Counted from the stretch's first letter, positions 34,221-42,144 are shown. The stretch is DNA of 64,000 bases from Flavobacterium sp. Root420 (GCF_001427905.1 NZ_LMEF01000029.1:627303-691302), one strand, 5' to 3'. Notes: generated by a model from the sequence alone, not told the origin. Program-made: numbers and translations.

Positions 34221-35258
34221 ATGCAAGCAATATCAAAAATCACAAACAGTATTACTGCTTTAACTTCTAAAGTATTTTTAATCGCAGTTCTTTTCTTTGC
34301 AATGACATCAATCAATGCACAATCAGAAAATCAAAAGCGAAATGAAATAGCAGTAAACTCTTCTCTTGGAACATTAAAACAAATCAACGCCGGTTTATTA
34401 AACGTAGGATATACTGAAGCAGGACCTTCAAACGGAAAAGTAGTAATTCTGCTTCACGGCTGGCCTTATGATATTCACAGTTATAATGAAGTGGTTCCCA
34501 TTTTAGTTTCAAAAGGCTATAGAGTAATCACACCTTATTTAAGAGGATCAGGCACTACAACCTTTCTTTCGAAAGATACTTTTAGAAACGGACAACAAGC
34601 TGCATTAGCAAGCGATATTATAGCACTGATGGATGCCCTTAAAATTGATAAAGCTGTTATTGGTGGTTTCGACTGGGGAGCAAGAACGGCTGTAGTTATG
34701 GCGGCACTTTGGCCAGAACGTTTAGAAGGACTGGTTTCTGTAAGTGGTTATTTGGTTGTAAATCTTGAAGCGAACCTAAAACCATTACCTCCAAAAGCAG
34801 AATTAGGATGGTGGTATCAATATTATTTCGCAACAGAAAGAGGAAAATTAGGTTACGCTCAAAATACTTATGAGTTTAACAAACAAATCTGGCAATTGGC
34901 TTCTCCTTTATGGAAATTCGACAAAGCAACTTACGATCAAACAGCGCAGTCTTTTGATAATCCGGATCACGTAGCAATCTTAATTCATAATTACAGATGG
35001 AGACAATCTCTTGACGCTGGAGAATCTAAATACGATGGTTTAGAAAAACGTTTGGCAGCAAGACCGGCAATTAAAGTTCCGACAATTACTATAGCAAGTG
35101 ATTTTGACGGCGCTTTCGTGGATGGAAAAGCATACGCCGACAAATTCACCGGTAAATACGAACACCGAATCCTAAAAGGCATCGGACATAATGTGCCTCA
35201 GGAAGACCCGAAAGCATTTGCTCAGGCTATTATAGACGTAGCTAATAGTAAATTGTAA
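34221..35258 (+). CDS. exported alpha/beta hydrolase (epoxide hydrolase/dehalogenase-like)
   Basis: The 345-residue protein has a signal peptide (to about 34, SINAQ) and an alpha/beta hydrolase fold: oxyanion motif LLHGWPYD, nucleophile elbow GGFDWGAR with Asp near 151 in place of Ser, and the catalytic His near 323 in GIGHNVPQED. An Asp nucleophile places it with epoxide hydrolases and haloalkane dehalogenases. The helical cap region (about 185-260) includes WWYQYYFATERGKLGY. It lies between cupin and OsmC genes and has a candidate LytTR-controlled promoter. The natural substrate is unknown. Confidence 0.9.
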   Translation: MQAISKITNSITALTSKVFLIAVLFFAMTSINAQSENQKRNEIAVNSSLGTLKQINAGLLNVGYTEAGPSNGKVVILLHGWPYDIHSYNEVVPILVSKGYRVITPYLRGSGTTTFLSKDTFRNGQQAALASDIIALMDALKIDKAVIGGFDWGARTAVVMAALWPERLEGLVSVSGYLVVNLEANLKPLPPKAELGWWYQYYFATERGKLGYAQNTYEFNKQIWQLASPLWKFDKATYDQTAQSFDNPDHVAILIHNYRWRQSLDAGESKYDGLEKRLAARPAIKVPTITIASDFDGAFVDGKAYADKFTGKYEHRILKGIGHNVPQEDPKAFAQAIIDVANSKL

Positions 35259-35353
35259 ATTGTAAATGATTAATTACCTTTTGCATCTCACATTTTACAT
35301 CTCAATATCAAGCATATAAAATTTACAATTAACAATTAACAATTAATAAAGTC

Positions 35354-35764
35354 ATGGAAACAAAAATCTTATACACAGGAAAAACACACACAACTGGTGG
35401 TCGCGAAGGAGCATCACAAAGTTCAGATGATCAATTGAATATTAAATTGAGTTCTCCGGGATCTTCACGTCCGGGAACAAATCCAGAGCAGCTTTTTGCA
35501 GCTGGATGGTCAGCCTGTTTTATTGGCGCAATGGGAATTGCCGCTTCAAAACTAAATATCAAACTGCCCGCTGATACCGCCGTTGATGCCGAAGTAGATT
35601 TGGCTGTAACAGACGGAGCATATTCCTTACAGGCAAGATTGAATATCAGTCTTCCTGGCTTAGATACTGAAACAGCAAGAAAACTAGCTGATGAAGCGCA
35701 TCAGACTTGTCCTTATTCAAAAGCTACAAGAGGAAACATTAATGTTGAAATTAATATTCTTTAA
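35354..35764 (+). CDS. ohr: Ohr/OsmC-family organic hydroperoxide resistance protein
   Basis: The 136-residue protein is a full-length Ohr. The two redox Cys are C55 (GWSACFIGAM) and C119 (HQTCPYSKATRGN), and the ETKILYTGKTHTTGGREG start is typical. It reduces organic peroxides with thiols in the cytoplasm. It follows the hydrolase gene by 95 bases and precedes the DUF1223 gene by 77 bases, so the four genes from the cupin onward may form one redox-related group. The intergenic spacers carry AT-rich TTACAATT/AATTGTAA repeats. No OhrR-type (MarR) regulator is seen nearby. Confidence 0.92.
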   Translation: METKILYTGKTHTTGGREGASQSSDDQLNIKLSSPGSSRPGTNPEQLFAAGWSACFIGAMGIAASKLNIKLPADTAVDAEVDLAVTDGAYSLQARLNISLPGLDTETARKLADEAHQTCPYSKATRGNINVEINIL

Positions 35765-35775
35765 AATAGGTATAG

Positions 35776-35819
35776 ATGTAAAATGTTAGTTGTGATTGTT
35801 AATTTCTAACATTTTACAT
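35776..35819. repeat. perfect 14-bp inverted repeat between ohr and the DUF1223 gene
   Basis: ATGTAAAATGTTAG (35776-35789) pairs with CTAACATTTTACAT (35806-35819) across 16 bases. There is no T-run, so a repeat element or regulatory hairpin is more likely than a terminator. Confidence 0.55.
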
Positions 35820-35841
35820 TTAACTTCTAACTTTAGAAAAA

Positions 35842-36615
35842 ATGAAAAAGATAAAATTAATATCAAGCCTTTTTATTGCATTGTTTTTACTAATAGCAAT
35901 AGATTCTTTCAGTCAGAATATTAAAAATACTAATAGTCAAAAAGGTTTTGCTTTATTAGAATTATATACTTCTGAAGGCTGCTCGAGCTGTCCACCAGCA
36001 GATGAATTGATGGGACGAATTCAAAATGAATACAAAGATGACAATGTTTATGTTTTGGCTTATCATGTCGATTATTGGGACAGACAAGGCTGGAAAGATA
36101 TTTTTAGTAATGCAGATTATGCCAAAAGACAATATGATTATGCCAAGTTTCTTGGAAAAGAACCTATCTATACACCGCAGTTAATCATAAACGGAAGAGC
36201 AGATTATATCGCTTCGCAGGAAACTTTGGTTAGAAACGGAATCAAATCGGCACTTTCAAAACCCGTTACAACCAATTTATCTCTAGAAGCTAAACAGGCC
36301 AACAATAAGCTTAACGTAAATTATAGCATCGAAGGAACTTTTAAAAACAGTAATTTATTAATTGCCATTGTCCAAAAAACAGCAAAAAGTAATGTAAAAA
36401 GAGGGGAGAATGCTAACCGAATTTTGTCACATTATCAAATTGTATATCATTTATATTCAGTAGCTTTAAAAGACAAAAAAGGAACAGTTTTTATTCATCT
36501 GCCAAAAAGTTTTAATGCAAAAGATTTTGAAGTGATTGGTATTGTTCAGGACAAAAATAAGGGCACTATTTCAGGAGCAGCAAGAGCTATTTTTCAATCT
36601 TCTTCTATCTTATGA
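35842..36615 (+). CDS. exported DUF1223 thioredoxin-like protein
   Basis: The 257-residue protein has a signal peptide (to about 25, DSFSQ). Its DUF1223 domain opens with LLELYTSEGCSSCPPADE, a CxxC redox motif at C47 and C50. The central part (YVLAYHVDYWDRQGWKD, IYTPQLIINGRADYI) follows the thioredoxin-like core of the family, including a cis-Pro before the last core strand (YTPQ). It is probably a periplasmic thiol-disulfide protein. The stop TGA overlaps an ATG in ATGA that begins a 22-codon remnant. It is last in the cupin-hydrolase-Ohr-DUF1223 run. Confidence 0.88.
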   Translation: MKKIKLISSLFIALFLLIAIDSFSQNIKNTNSQKGFALLELYTSEGCSSCPPADELMGRIQNEYKDDNVYVLAYHVDYWDRQGWKDIFSNADYAKRQYDYAKFLGKEPIYTPQLIINGRADYIASQETLVRNGIKSALSKPVTTNLSLEAKQANNKLNVNYSIEGTFKNSNLLIAIVQKTAKSNVKRGENANRILSHYQIVYHLYSVALKDKKGTVFIHLPKSFNAKDFEVIGIVQDKNKGTISGAARAIFQSSSIL

Positions 36616-36680
36616 AAAAAATCTTCTTAAGCTTGACCCGTTGCAGTAAAATGGAAAAGCAAAACGCACCAACACTTTAA
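36612..36680 (+). pseudogene. 22-codon lipoprotein-like remnant overlapping the DUF1223 stop
   Basis: The ATG at 36612 overlaps the upstream TGA (ATGA). It reads MKKIFLSLTRCSKMEKQNAP and ends at 36680. The start looks like a lipoprotein signal whose hydrophobic core has been cut down (SLTRCSK), so I read it as what is left of a deleted downstream gene. It could instead be a translated short peptide. Confidence 0.3.
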
Positions 36681-36796
36681 AGCGTCATGTAAACAAAGCA
36701 CTTTGGCTCTGAAATTTGAACTTATAAAGAGGATGAAATCGGGTAAAATATTTTATTTCGATTTTTCCGTCAATAAAAATCCTTTTCAAAATATTC

Positions 36797-36804
36797 TATC
36801 TTTG
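36797..36804 (+). promoter_or_regulatory. -7 box of the LytS/LytT operon
   Basis: TATCTTTG matches TAnnTTTG and lies 31 bases before the ATG at 36836. A clear TTG at -33 is not seen. Confidence 0.5.
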
Positions 36805-36835
36805 GCAAAGCGAGATTTAAAAAATATCTACAATT

Positions 36836-37852
36836 ATGGAAAAAGTAAAAAGCTTTCACGTTTCCCAAAAGGTGATCTGGGGAAGTTCTATAGCGCTTGC
36901 AATTCTTGCTTCGATACCAAAATTATTTGATGCCGATTCAACTTCTGGGGATATTGTCATCAATTCTTCGATTACCTTGATGTTCTCTATTTTTATATGG
37001 TATTACAATATTTACAGCCTGCCAAAATATTCTTCACAACGCACTAATAAAAGCTTATTCAACTGGAAACTTTTATTGAGTGTTGTAATGGGGATTTTGA
37101 TAATGGTGGCACTGGTAATTGGACATCAGGAACTTTTTCAGATATCCAAAATGGATGCACCAATTATGTTCGAGTTACGTGGTATTTTAATCAATTTGAT
37201 CGTTTATATGTTTCTGCATTTGCTTTTTCAAAACTATCAGACACAGCAAATGGGAATTGAATTAGAACGCACTCATGCTGTAAATTTGGGAGCACAATAC
37301 GAACTATTGAAACAGCAGGTGAATCCGCATTTTTTATTTAATAGTCTGAATACGTTGAAATCAATGGTCGATATTCAGGATCCGCAGAGTTCTGATTTTA
37401 TTCTGAAATTATCTGATTTTTATCGTTTTACATTGGAGAGTCGCAAGTTAGATTTAATTCCGCTTCGCGAAGAACTTCAAATTTTAGATTCCTATGTTTA
37501 TTTGCTAAAAGCGCGTTTTGAAGATGGATTTGTTTTGAATAATAATGTCGATCCAAAACAATACGATTCGGCTATTCCGCCTTTTACTTTGCAATTATTG
37601 ATTGAAAACTGTATCAAACACAATGTGGTTTCTTTGGATAAACCATTAGAAATAAAATTATATACCGAAGATGATTTCTTAGTAATCGAAAATCAGATTC
37701 AGCTTAAAAGAGGCGTACTGTCTACCGGGGTTGGCCTGGACAATATCAATCAGCGTTTTATGCATTTGGTTCACAAAGAAATTGAAATTGATAAAACCGA
37801 AACTATTTTTAAAGTAAAAATACCACTGATTTATGACTATCATAGTAATTGA
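36836..37852 (+). CDS. LytS-type sensor histidine kinase
   Basis: The 338-residue kinase has four likely membrane segments (about 14-28, 43-61, 78-95 and 115-132) and a His_kinase (PF06580-type) domain with QVNPHFLFNSLNTLKSM; the phospho-acceptor is H165. The ATPase part shows LLIENCIKHNV and GVGLDNINQRF. The stop lies 20 bases inside the next gene, a LytTR regulator, so translation is coupled. Kinases of this class sense membrane or metabolite signals; this one has no separate sensory domain. The pair is the nearest candidate controller of the 21-bp-phased repeats at 33534 and 34103. Confidence 0.93.
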   Translation: MEKVKSFHVSQKVIWGSSIALAILASIPKLFDADSTSGDIVINSSITLMFSIFIWYYNIYSLPKYSSQRTNKSLFNWKLLLSVVMGILIMVALVIGHQELFQISKMDAPIMFELRGILINLIVYMFLHLLFQNYQTQQMGIELERTHAVNLGAQYELLKQQVNPHFLFNSLNTLKSMVDIQDPQSSDFILKLSDFYRFTLESRKLDLIPLREELQILDSYVYLLKARFEDGFVLNNNVDPKQYDSAIPPFTLQLLIENCIKHNVVSLDKPLEIKLYTEDDFLVIENQIQLKRGVLSTGVGLDNINQRFMHLVHKEIEIDKTETIFKVKIPLIYDYHSN

Positions 37853-38600
37853 AGATGAAATAAAAACGGCCAAAGGCCTTGGTCAGCTAATTTTGAGTAT
37901 CAGGCCCGATGCTCAAATTTTGTCGTATATACAAAGCATAGACGGAGCCGTGAGTTATCTGTTGGAAAATGATCAGCCGGATTTGATTTTTATGGATATT
38001 CAGTTGGCAGATGGTCTCTGTTTTGAGATTTTCAAAAATGTTGAGGTTCTGTCGCCTGTCATATTTTGTACCGCTTTTGATGATTATGCTATCGACGCAT
38101 TTAAGTCAAACGGAATCGATTATGTGCTGAAACCTTTTTCGAGAGAAAGCATTGCTCAGGCAATCAAAAAAGCAGGTGAATTGAAGAATTTCTTCCAAAG
38201 AAATAAAAAAATGATGCCGGATTTTGAGTATTTATTAACGCGAACTGGCGAGAATAAAGGTAAAAGCAGTTTCCTGGTTTTTAAAAACAATAAATACCAA
38301 ACGGTTTTAACAGAGAATATCGCTTTGTTTTGCATTAAAAACGAGACTCCGACAATTATTACTTTTGATAAAGCCGAATATCAAATTACGCAATCTCTTG
38401 ATGAGGTTCATAAGTTATTGTCTCCAACGCAATTCTTCAGAATCAACAGGCAATATTTAATTAATTTTTCAGCAATAAGAGAAGCAGAACATTATTTCTC
38501 CCGCAAATTAATTCTTAAATTAACGATTCCGACAGAAGAAAAATTATTGGTAGGAAAAGAGAAAGCTACCACATTTTTAAGTTGGCTGGAAAATAGGTAA
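37833..38600 (+). CDS. LytTR-family response regulator
   Basis: The 255-residue protein has a receiver (IVIEDEIKTAKG, phospho-acceptor D55 in FMDIQLADG, Lys in VLKPFS). Its C-terminal LytTR DNA-binding domain (about 150-250) shows FLVFKNNKYQTV, FFRINRQYLINFSAI and KLILKL. It starts 20 bases before the kinase stop. LytTR domains bind pairs of 9-bp direct repeats on one face of DNA, which fits the 21-bp-spaced TCCGTTT repeats upstream of the nearby cupin and hydrolase genes. That link is inferred from motif and proximity. A 121-bp palindrome follows the stop and probably ends transcription. Confidence 0.93.
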   Translation: MTIIVIEDEIKTAKGLGQLILSIRPDAQILSYIQSIDGAVSYLLENDQPDLIFMDIQLADGLCFEIFKNVEVLSPVIFCTAFDDYAIDAFKSNGIDYVLKPFSRESIAQAIKKAGELKNFFQRNKKMMPDFEYLLTRTGENKGKSSFLVFKNNKYQTVLTENIALFCIKNETPTIITFDKAEYQITQSLDEVHKLLSPTQFFRINRQYLINFSAIREAEHYFSRKLILKLTIPTEEKLLVGKEKATTFLSWLENR

Positions 38601-38613
38601 GCGGTACATTTAA

Positions 38614-38734
38614 TTTAACTGCAAGGGACGCAAGGAGTTTACGCAAAGGTCGCAAAGCTATCTGCTAGCTTTGCGACCTTTGCGTTTTTATAAAGTCCTC
38701 TATTTCAAAAAACCTTGCGTCCCTTGCGGTTAAA
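38614..38734. repeat. 121-bp near-perfect cruciform repeat, ACCGCAAGG family, copy 2
   Basis: Outer arms of 22 bases (38614-38635 and 38713-38734) differ at one position. Inner arms of 20 bases (38641-38660 and 38666-38685) match perfectly around a TCTGC loop. It fills the space between two convergent genes and shares arms and inner stem with 33388-33495. Confidence 0.88.
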
Positions 38735-38738
38735 TTTT

Positions 38739-39551
38739 TCACACCTTAGAAGGAGACAATCCATATTGTTTTTTAAAAGCAAAGGAGAAATGTGAAAGAT
38801 CTTCAAAACCTACTTCCAAATAAACTTCAGATGGTGTTTTTCCTTTTTCCTTTATAAGATAATGCGCTTGTTGTAATCTCTTTTGTAGTAACCATCGGCT
38901 TGGTGAAATTTCAAAAATACGCTGGAAGTCACGTTTAAAGGTAGCCAGACTGCGGCCGGTGAGATAGGCAAAACGCTCTAATTGCACATTAAAATGAAAG
39001 TTCTTTTTCATAAAAGCTTCCAGATCAATTTTGCCGGGTTCATTGAAGTCAAATAAAATGTCTTTGAGTTCCGGTTTGCATTGCAATAAAATAGTAATGG
39101 CTTCATTTACTTTTAAAGCCTGAAGTTCTTCAGTAATCAATTGATCTTCATTGATATAAGGAATTAGCGAATCCATTAGGCTTTTAAGCAGCGGAACTTG
39201 TTTTAACTGAAAGACAGTTTCTGTTTCAGGGCTTTTAATTAAACTGGTTTTCTGATTGTGTTTTATAGAAAAATCGCGCAACGCCTCCTGATTCAGATAA
39301 ATTGATATGGATTGAAAAGCAGTATTCGGATCGGGTTGTTTAATGAATTTTATAAGCTGATTCCTTTTGATAAATCGAAAATCCCCAGGTTTGAAAATAT
39401 ATTCCTGATTTCCATTGTTTAAAGTAAGTATTCCCGAAATCTGAAAACTTAAAACATGTTCTGCAGCAAATTGCTCGCCTTCCCGATTTTGAGTGTAGTA
39501 GCACGAATAAGCAATTGGAGATGTTTTTTGATTTATTTTTGAATCGTTCAT
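38739..39551 (-). CDS. AraC-family transcriptional regulator
   Basis: The 270-residue protein has an N-terminal cupin-like sensing part (about 1-140; EQFAAEHVLSFQISG, YIFKPGDFRFI) and a C-terminal pair of AraC helix-turn-helices (about 170-270; FAYLTGRSLATFKRDFQRIF, PSEVYLEVGFEDLSHFSFAFKK). It is followed by the cruciform repeat. The SDR gene lies directly upstream in the same orientation but is separated by a strong terminator, so the regulator has its own promoter. Direct repeats in front of the SDR gene are candidate targets. The inducer is unknown. Confidence 0.92.
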   Translation of the reverse strand: MNDSKINQKTSPIAYSCYYTQNREGEQFAAEHVLSFQISGILTLNNGNQEYIFKPGDFRFIKRNQLIKFIKQPDPNTAFQSISIYLNQEALRDFSIKHNQKTSLIKSPETETVFQLKQVPLLKSLMDSLIPYINEDQLITEELQALKVNEAITILLQCKPELKDILFDFNEPGKIDLEAFMKKNFHFNVQLERFAYLTGRSLATFKRDFQRIFEISPSRWLLQKRLQQAHYLIKEKGKTPSEVYLEVGFEDLSHFSFAFKKQYGLSPSKV

Positions 39552-39570
39552 ATCACAAATTTATAAAAAA

Positions 39571-39601
39571 AATGGGCAGTTATTATGGATAACTGCCCAT
39601 T
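39571..39601 (-). terminator. terminator of the SDR gene
   Basis: A perfect 13-bp stem (AATGGGCAGTTAT and its complement) with a TATGG loop is followed on the minus strand by seven T. It separates the SDR gene from the araC-type gene. Confidence 0.9.
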
Positions 39602-39617
39602 GTAAAAGGTACTTACC

Positions 39618-40505
39618 TTATTGTTTTTTACCATTATTGGTATACCATTTTCCCTGTGCTGTATCAAAAAAGCTTCCGGCATCGGTATGGTCTGTAGATA
39701 AACTAACATCAATCCATTTTTCCATTTCTTCTGTTCGGCTTTGATCAGCATTTTTTAAGATTCCAATAGCTTCACTTCCTAATACTAAATGTATCGGTGG
39801 GTTTGGATGAGAGGCTAAATCGACCATTACCCTGGCTGCTTTTTCAGGATCTCCAACCGCAACAAATTTTCCTTCTTTGAAAAAATCAGTACGTTGTTTT
39901 ACCATTTTGTAGCCTTCTATTTCAGCTGCATACGACATGGAAGCACCCGCCCAATCCGTACGGAAACCACCTGGTTCAACGCTGGTTACGAATATTCCTA
40001 ATGGAGCCACTTCTTTAGCTAAAGCCTCCGTAAAACCGCTTAAGCCAAATTTTGCCGCCTGATACATCGTTAAACCCGGATTACCGACACGCCCGCCAAT
40101 AGAACTGATTTGCAAAATTCTTCCTGAACCCTGTTTGCGCATATAAGGCAAGACCGCACGTGTAATCTCAATTGGTGCATATAGATTGGTTTCCAACTGA
40201 CTTCTAACTTGTTCATCGGTATAAGCTTCAGCAGCACCAATGATTCCGAATCCGGCATTGTTTACCAATACATCTATTCTTCCAAAATGTTCTACAGCTG
40301 TGTGAACTGCGCTAGACACTTGTTTGTAGTTGGTAACATCTAATGCTATTGGAAAAATCTGATCTTTAAAACGTTCCTTCAAATTGTTTAACTGATTAAT
40401 ATCGCGGGCTGTTGCTACAACTTTATCGCCACTTTCTAAAACTGCTTCTGTAAGATTACGTCCTAATCCTCTGGAGCTTCCTGTAATAAACCATATTTTG
40501 TTCAT
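39618..40505 (-). CDS. short-chain dehydrogenase/reductase (classical SDR)
   Basis: The 295-residue enzyme has the cofactor motif TGSSRGLGRNL near residue 8, the structural NNAGFG near 88, the catalytic Ser in ISSIGGRV and the active-site MYQAAKFGL (YxxxK). All catalytic residues are present, so it should be an active NADP(H)-dependent oxidoreductase. The C-terminal extension of about 50 residues is typical of the ketoreductase-like SDR group that acts on diverse carbonyls. It is upstream of an AraC-family gene and carries TTTGTTGA direct repeats in front of its -7 box. The substrate is unknown. Confidence 0.92.
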   Translation of the reverse strand: MNKIWFITGSSRGLGRNLTEAVLESGDKVVATARDINQLNNLKERFKDQIFPIALDVTNYKQVSSAVHTAVEHFGRIDVLVNNAGFGIIGAAEAYTDEQVRSQLETNLYAPIEITRAVLPYMRKQGSGRILQISSIGGRVGNPGLTMYQAAKFGLSGFTEALAKEVAPLGIFVTSVEPGGFRTDWAGASMSYAAEIEGYKMVKQRTDFFKEGKFVAVGDPEKAARVMVDLASHPNPPIHLVLGSEAIGILKNADQSRTEEMEKWIDVSLSTDHTDAGSFFDTAQGKWYTNNGKKQ

Positions 40506-40530
40506 TGTAATTATATTTAATTGTTCATTA

Positions 40531-40590
40531 CAAAATTACATTAGAAGGGTAGGTAGATAGTTTGTTGAAAAGCTCAAATTTATTTGTTGA
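40531..40590 (-). promoter_or_regulatory. SDR promoter with 22-bp-spaced direct repeats
   Basis: On the minus strand TAATTTTG (40531-40538) is the -7 box. TTTGTTGA occurs at 40561-40568 and 40583-40590 on the plus strand, 22 bases apart. The layout would suit binding of the neighbouring AraC-type regulator, which is inference. Confidence 0.45.
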
Positions 40591-40610
40591 GAAGTTCAGT
40601 TTCTATGCAA

Positions 40611-40639
40611 AAAAGCCTAAGATTAAATCTCAGGCTTTT
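40611..40639 (-). terminator. terminator of the DoxX gene
   Basis: AAAAGCCT and AGAT arms pair with ATCT and AGGCTTTT with one mismatch around TAA. On the minus strand it is followed by TTTTGCAT. Confidence 0.8.
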
Positions 40640-40662
40640 GATTCTATTTTTTGAAACTAGCT

Positions 40663-41058
40663 TTATGCTGCAGTATTGACACTATAGTCAGCGCTATATA
40701 ATTTTCTAAACATGAAATAAGTCACACTTACCATTGTAAAAGCAATGATAGCATCAATTGTGGCAGAAAAACCTAATACTGCCAGTTTTGAAAAGAAAGC
40801 GAAGGTAATGTCAAAGAAAATCCCCGCAAATACCCATTCTTTCAATCGTAATAATTTATTCGGAATTAATAACGTAATTACACCAGCCACTTTAAATACC
40901 CCAAGTAAATAAATGAAGTGTTCCGGATAACCTAATTGTTGTGTAATTCCCCAAACAATTGGATTTGTTGTAAGCTCGAAAAAACCGCTGGCACCAAACC
41001 ATAAAGAAGTTAATAGTACACCTGTCCAATAAATAATGTTTGTTGTTTTTGCATTCAT
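40663..41058 (-). CDS. DoxX-like membrane protein
   Basis: The 131-residue protein has four membrane segments (about 8-27, 48-66, 72-92 and 98-118) and the DoxX-type loop PEHFIYLLGVFKVAGVITLL. The family takes part in redox and oxidative-stress membrane complexes in some bacteria, but most members are uncharacterised. It is divergent from the Crp-like regulator gene. The shared spacer holds 21-bp-phased TGTCYATTT repeats resembling weaker copies of the LytTR-like sites. A terminator follows. Confidence 0.85.
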   Translation of the reverse strand: MNAKTTNIIYWTGVLLTSLWFGASGFFELTTNPIVWGITQQLGYPEHFIYLLGVFKVAGVITLLIPNKLLRLKEWVFAGIFFDITFAFFSKLAVLGFSATIDAIIAFTMVSVTYFMFRKLYSADYSVNTAA

Positions 41059-41132
41059 GATTTTAAATTTTAAGTTGTTAAACAGGACAAATTTCTATGA
41101 GAAGCATTAAAAAAAATAGTACTTTTTTGTTG

Positions 41133-41162
41133 AAATGGACAATTTCAGCTTCAAAATAGACA
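41133..41162. promoter_or_regulatory. 21-bp-phased repeats between the doxX-like and crp-like genes
   Basis: AAATGGACA (41133-41141) and AAATAGACA (41154-41162) are 21 bases apart; on the minus strand they read TGTCCATTT and TGTCTATTT. They resemble the TGTCCGTTT repeats at 33534 but lack the central G. TGAAAT and ATTTCA also flank the first copy as a short palindrome, so another regulator could bind here. Confidence 0.35.
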
Positions 41163-41217
41163 ATCAATAAGTTCAACGGATTTCATAACTTTACAAAACA
41201 TTTATTCAGATTTTCTA

Positions 41218-41790
41218 ATGGAAGCCAAAGAACTATTACAACAACATATTGCAAAAATTGCTTCATTGACCGATGATGAATTCACTTATATTTTCTCTCA
41301 TTTTAAACCACAGTCTTTTAAAAAAGGACAGGTTATTATCGGTGAAGGAGATAAAGTCGATTGCGAATATTTTGTAATTTCGGGTTGCCTGAAAGCTTTC
41401 TTTATTAATGATGAAATCAAAATTTACATATTGCAGTTTGCCATGCCAACCTGGTGGGCTTCTGATTATGCTGCTTTATACAACCAGACGCCCGCAACAA
41501 TAAGCGTTGATTGTATTACAGATGCTGAAGTGCTTTGTCTTTCTAGTGAAGACCGCGAAAAACTGTGCAGAGAATTCCATCAGTTAGAACATTTTTTCCG
41601 CTGGAGAACCAATAAAGGCTACATAGCATCTCAAAAAAGGCTTTTATCGTTTATGAATAATAATGTCAAAAAAAGATATGAAGAACTTTTGGCATTATAT
41701 CCTCAATTATACAATCTTGTCCCAAAACATTTGATTGCAGCATATCTGGGAGTTTCAAGAGAAACTTTAAGCCGATTATATAGTTCGTAA
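41218..41790 (+). CDS. Crp/Fnr-family transcriptional regulator
   Basis: The 190-residue protein has a cyclic-nucleotide-binding-type beta-roll (about 20-115; FKKGQVIIGEGDKVDCEYFVISG) and a short C-terminal HTH (LIAAYLGVSRETLSRLYS). It lacks the Cys residues for an iron-sulfur cluster typical of Fnr. The residues that would bind cAMP cannot be verified. A Crp-like palindrome, TGTGATCTACATCACG, lies at 42129-42144 before the YceI operon on the same strand, a likely target. It is separated from that operon by a 173-bp palindromic repeat. Confidence 0.9.
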   Translation: MEAKELLQQHIAKIASLTDDEFTYIFSHFKPQSFKKGQVIIGEGDKVDCEYFVISGCLKAFFINDEIKIYILQFAMPTWWASDYAALYNQTPATISVDCITDAEVLCLSSEDREKLCREFHQLEHFFRWRTNKGYIASQKRLLSFMNNNVKKRYEELLALYPQLYNLVPKHLIAAYLGVSRETLSRLYSS

Positions 41791-41827
41791 AAGAAACTTT
41801 ATTTTTTTGGAGCTGCAAGTACAAAAA

Positions 41828-42000
41828 GTTTCACGCAGATTTAAAAAGATAAGTGGATTGACGCTGTGTTTTTTGCTAATCTTTGTCAATTTTTCACGCA
41901 GATTTGGCAGATTTCAGCAGATTTAAAAAGATTTTTTTTAACATTAGCAAATAATAAACCTGCGCTAATCTGCTTAAATCTTTTTAAATCTGCGTGAAAC
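41828..42000. repeat. 173-bp palindromic element with perfect 23-bp terminal inverted repeats
   Basis: Arms 41828-41850 and 41978-42000 match at all 23 positions (core CACGCAGATTTAAAAAG). The interior has further AATCTGC and CACGCAGATTT copies. Related fragments are at 29525-29670. It resembles a miniature inverted-repeat element. Confidence 0.85.
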
Positions 42001-42021
42001 AAAAAAACTTTGCAACTCAGC

Positions 42022-42039
42022 TCCCGATAGCTATCGGGA
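42022..42039. repeat. perfect 18-bp palindrome, copy 2
   Basis: TCCCGATAGCTATCGGGA is identical to the copy at 28662-28679. It lies just after the 173-bp element. Confidence 0.8.
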
Positions 42040-42128
42040 TTGCGAGATTAAAAAGGCAACATATATAAAAACTTATATCTGCGTGAAATAAACCAATATA
42101 ATTCCATGATTTAACCCCAAAATCAGAA

Positions 42129-42144
42129 TGTGATCTACATCACG
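42129..42144. promoter_or_regulatory. Crp-like operator upstream of the YceI operon
   Basis: TGTGATCTACATCACG matches TGTGA-N6-TCAC(A) with only the last base off. It is 56 bases before the ATG at 42200, and the Crp-like regulator gene lies immediately upstream. Confidence 0.6.

Noticed and set aside
36703..36930. 75-codon plus-strand frame overlapping the LytS start
   Set aside because: It covers the promoter and first membrane segment of the kinase in another frame and has no signature.
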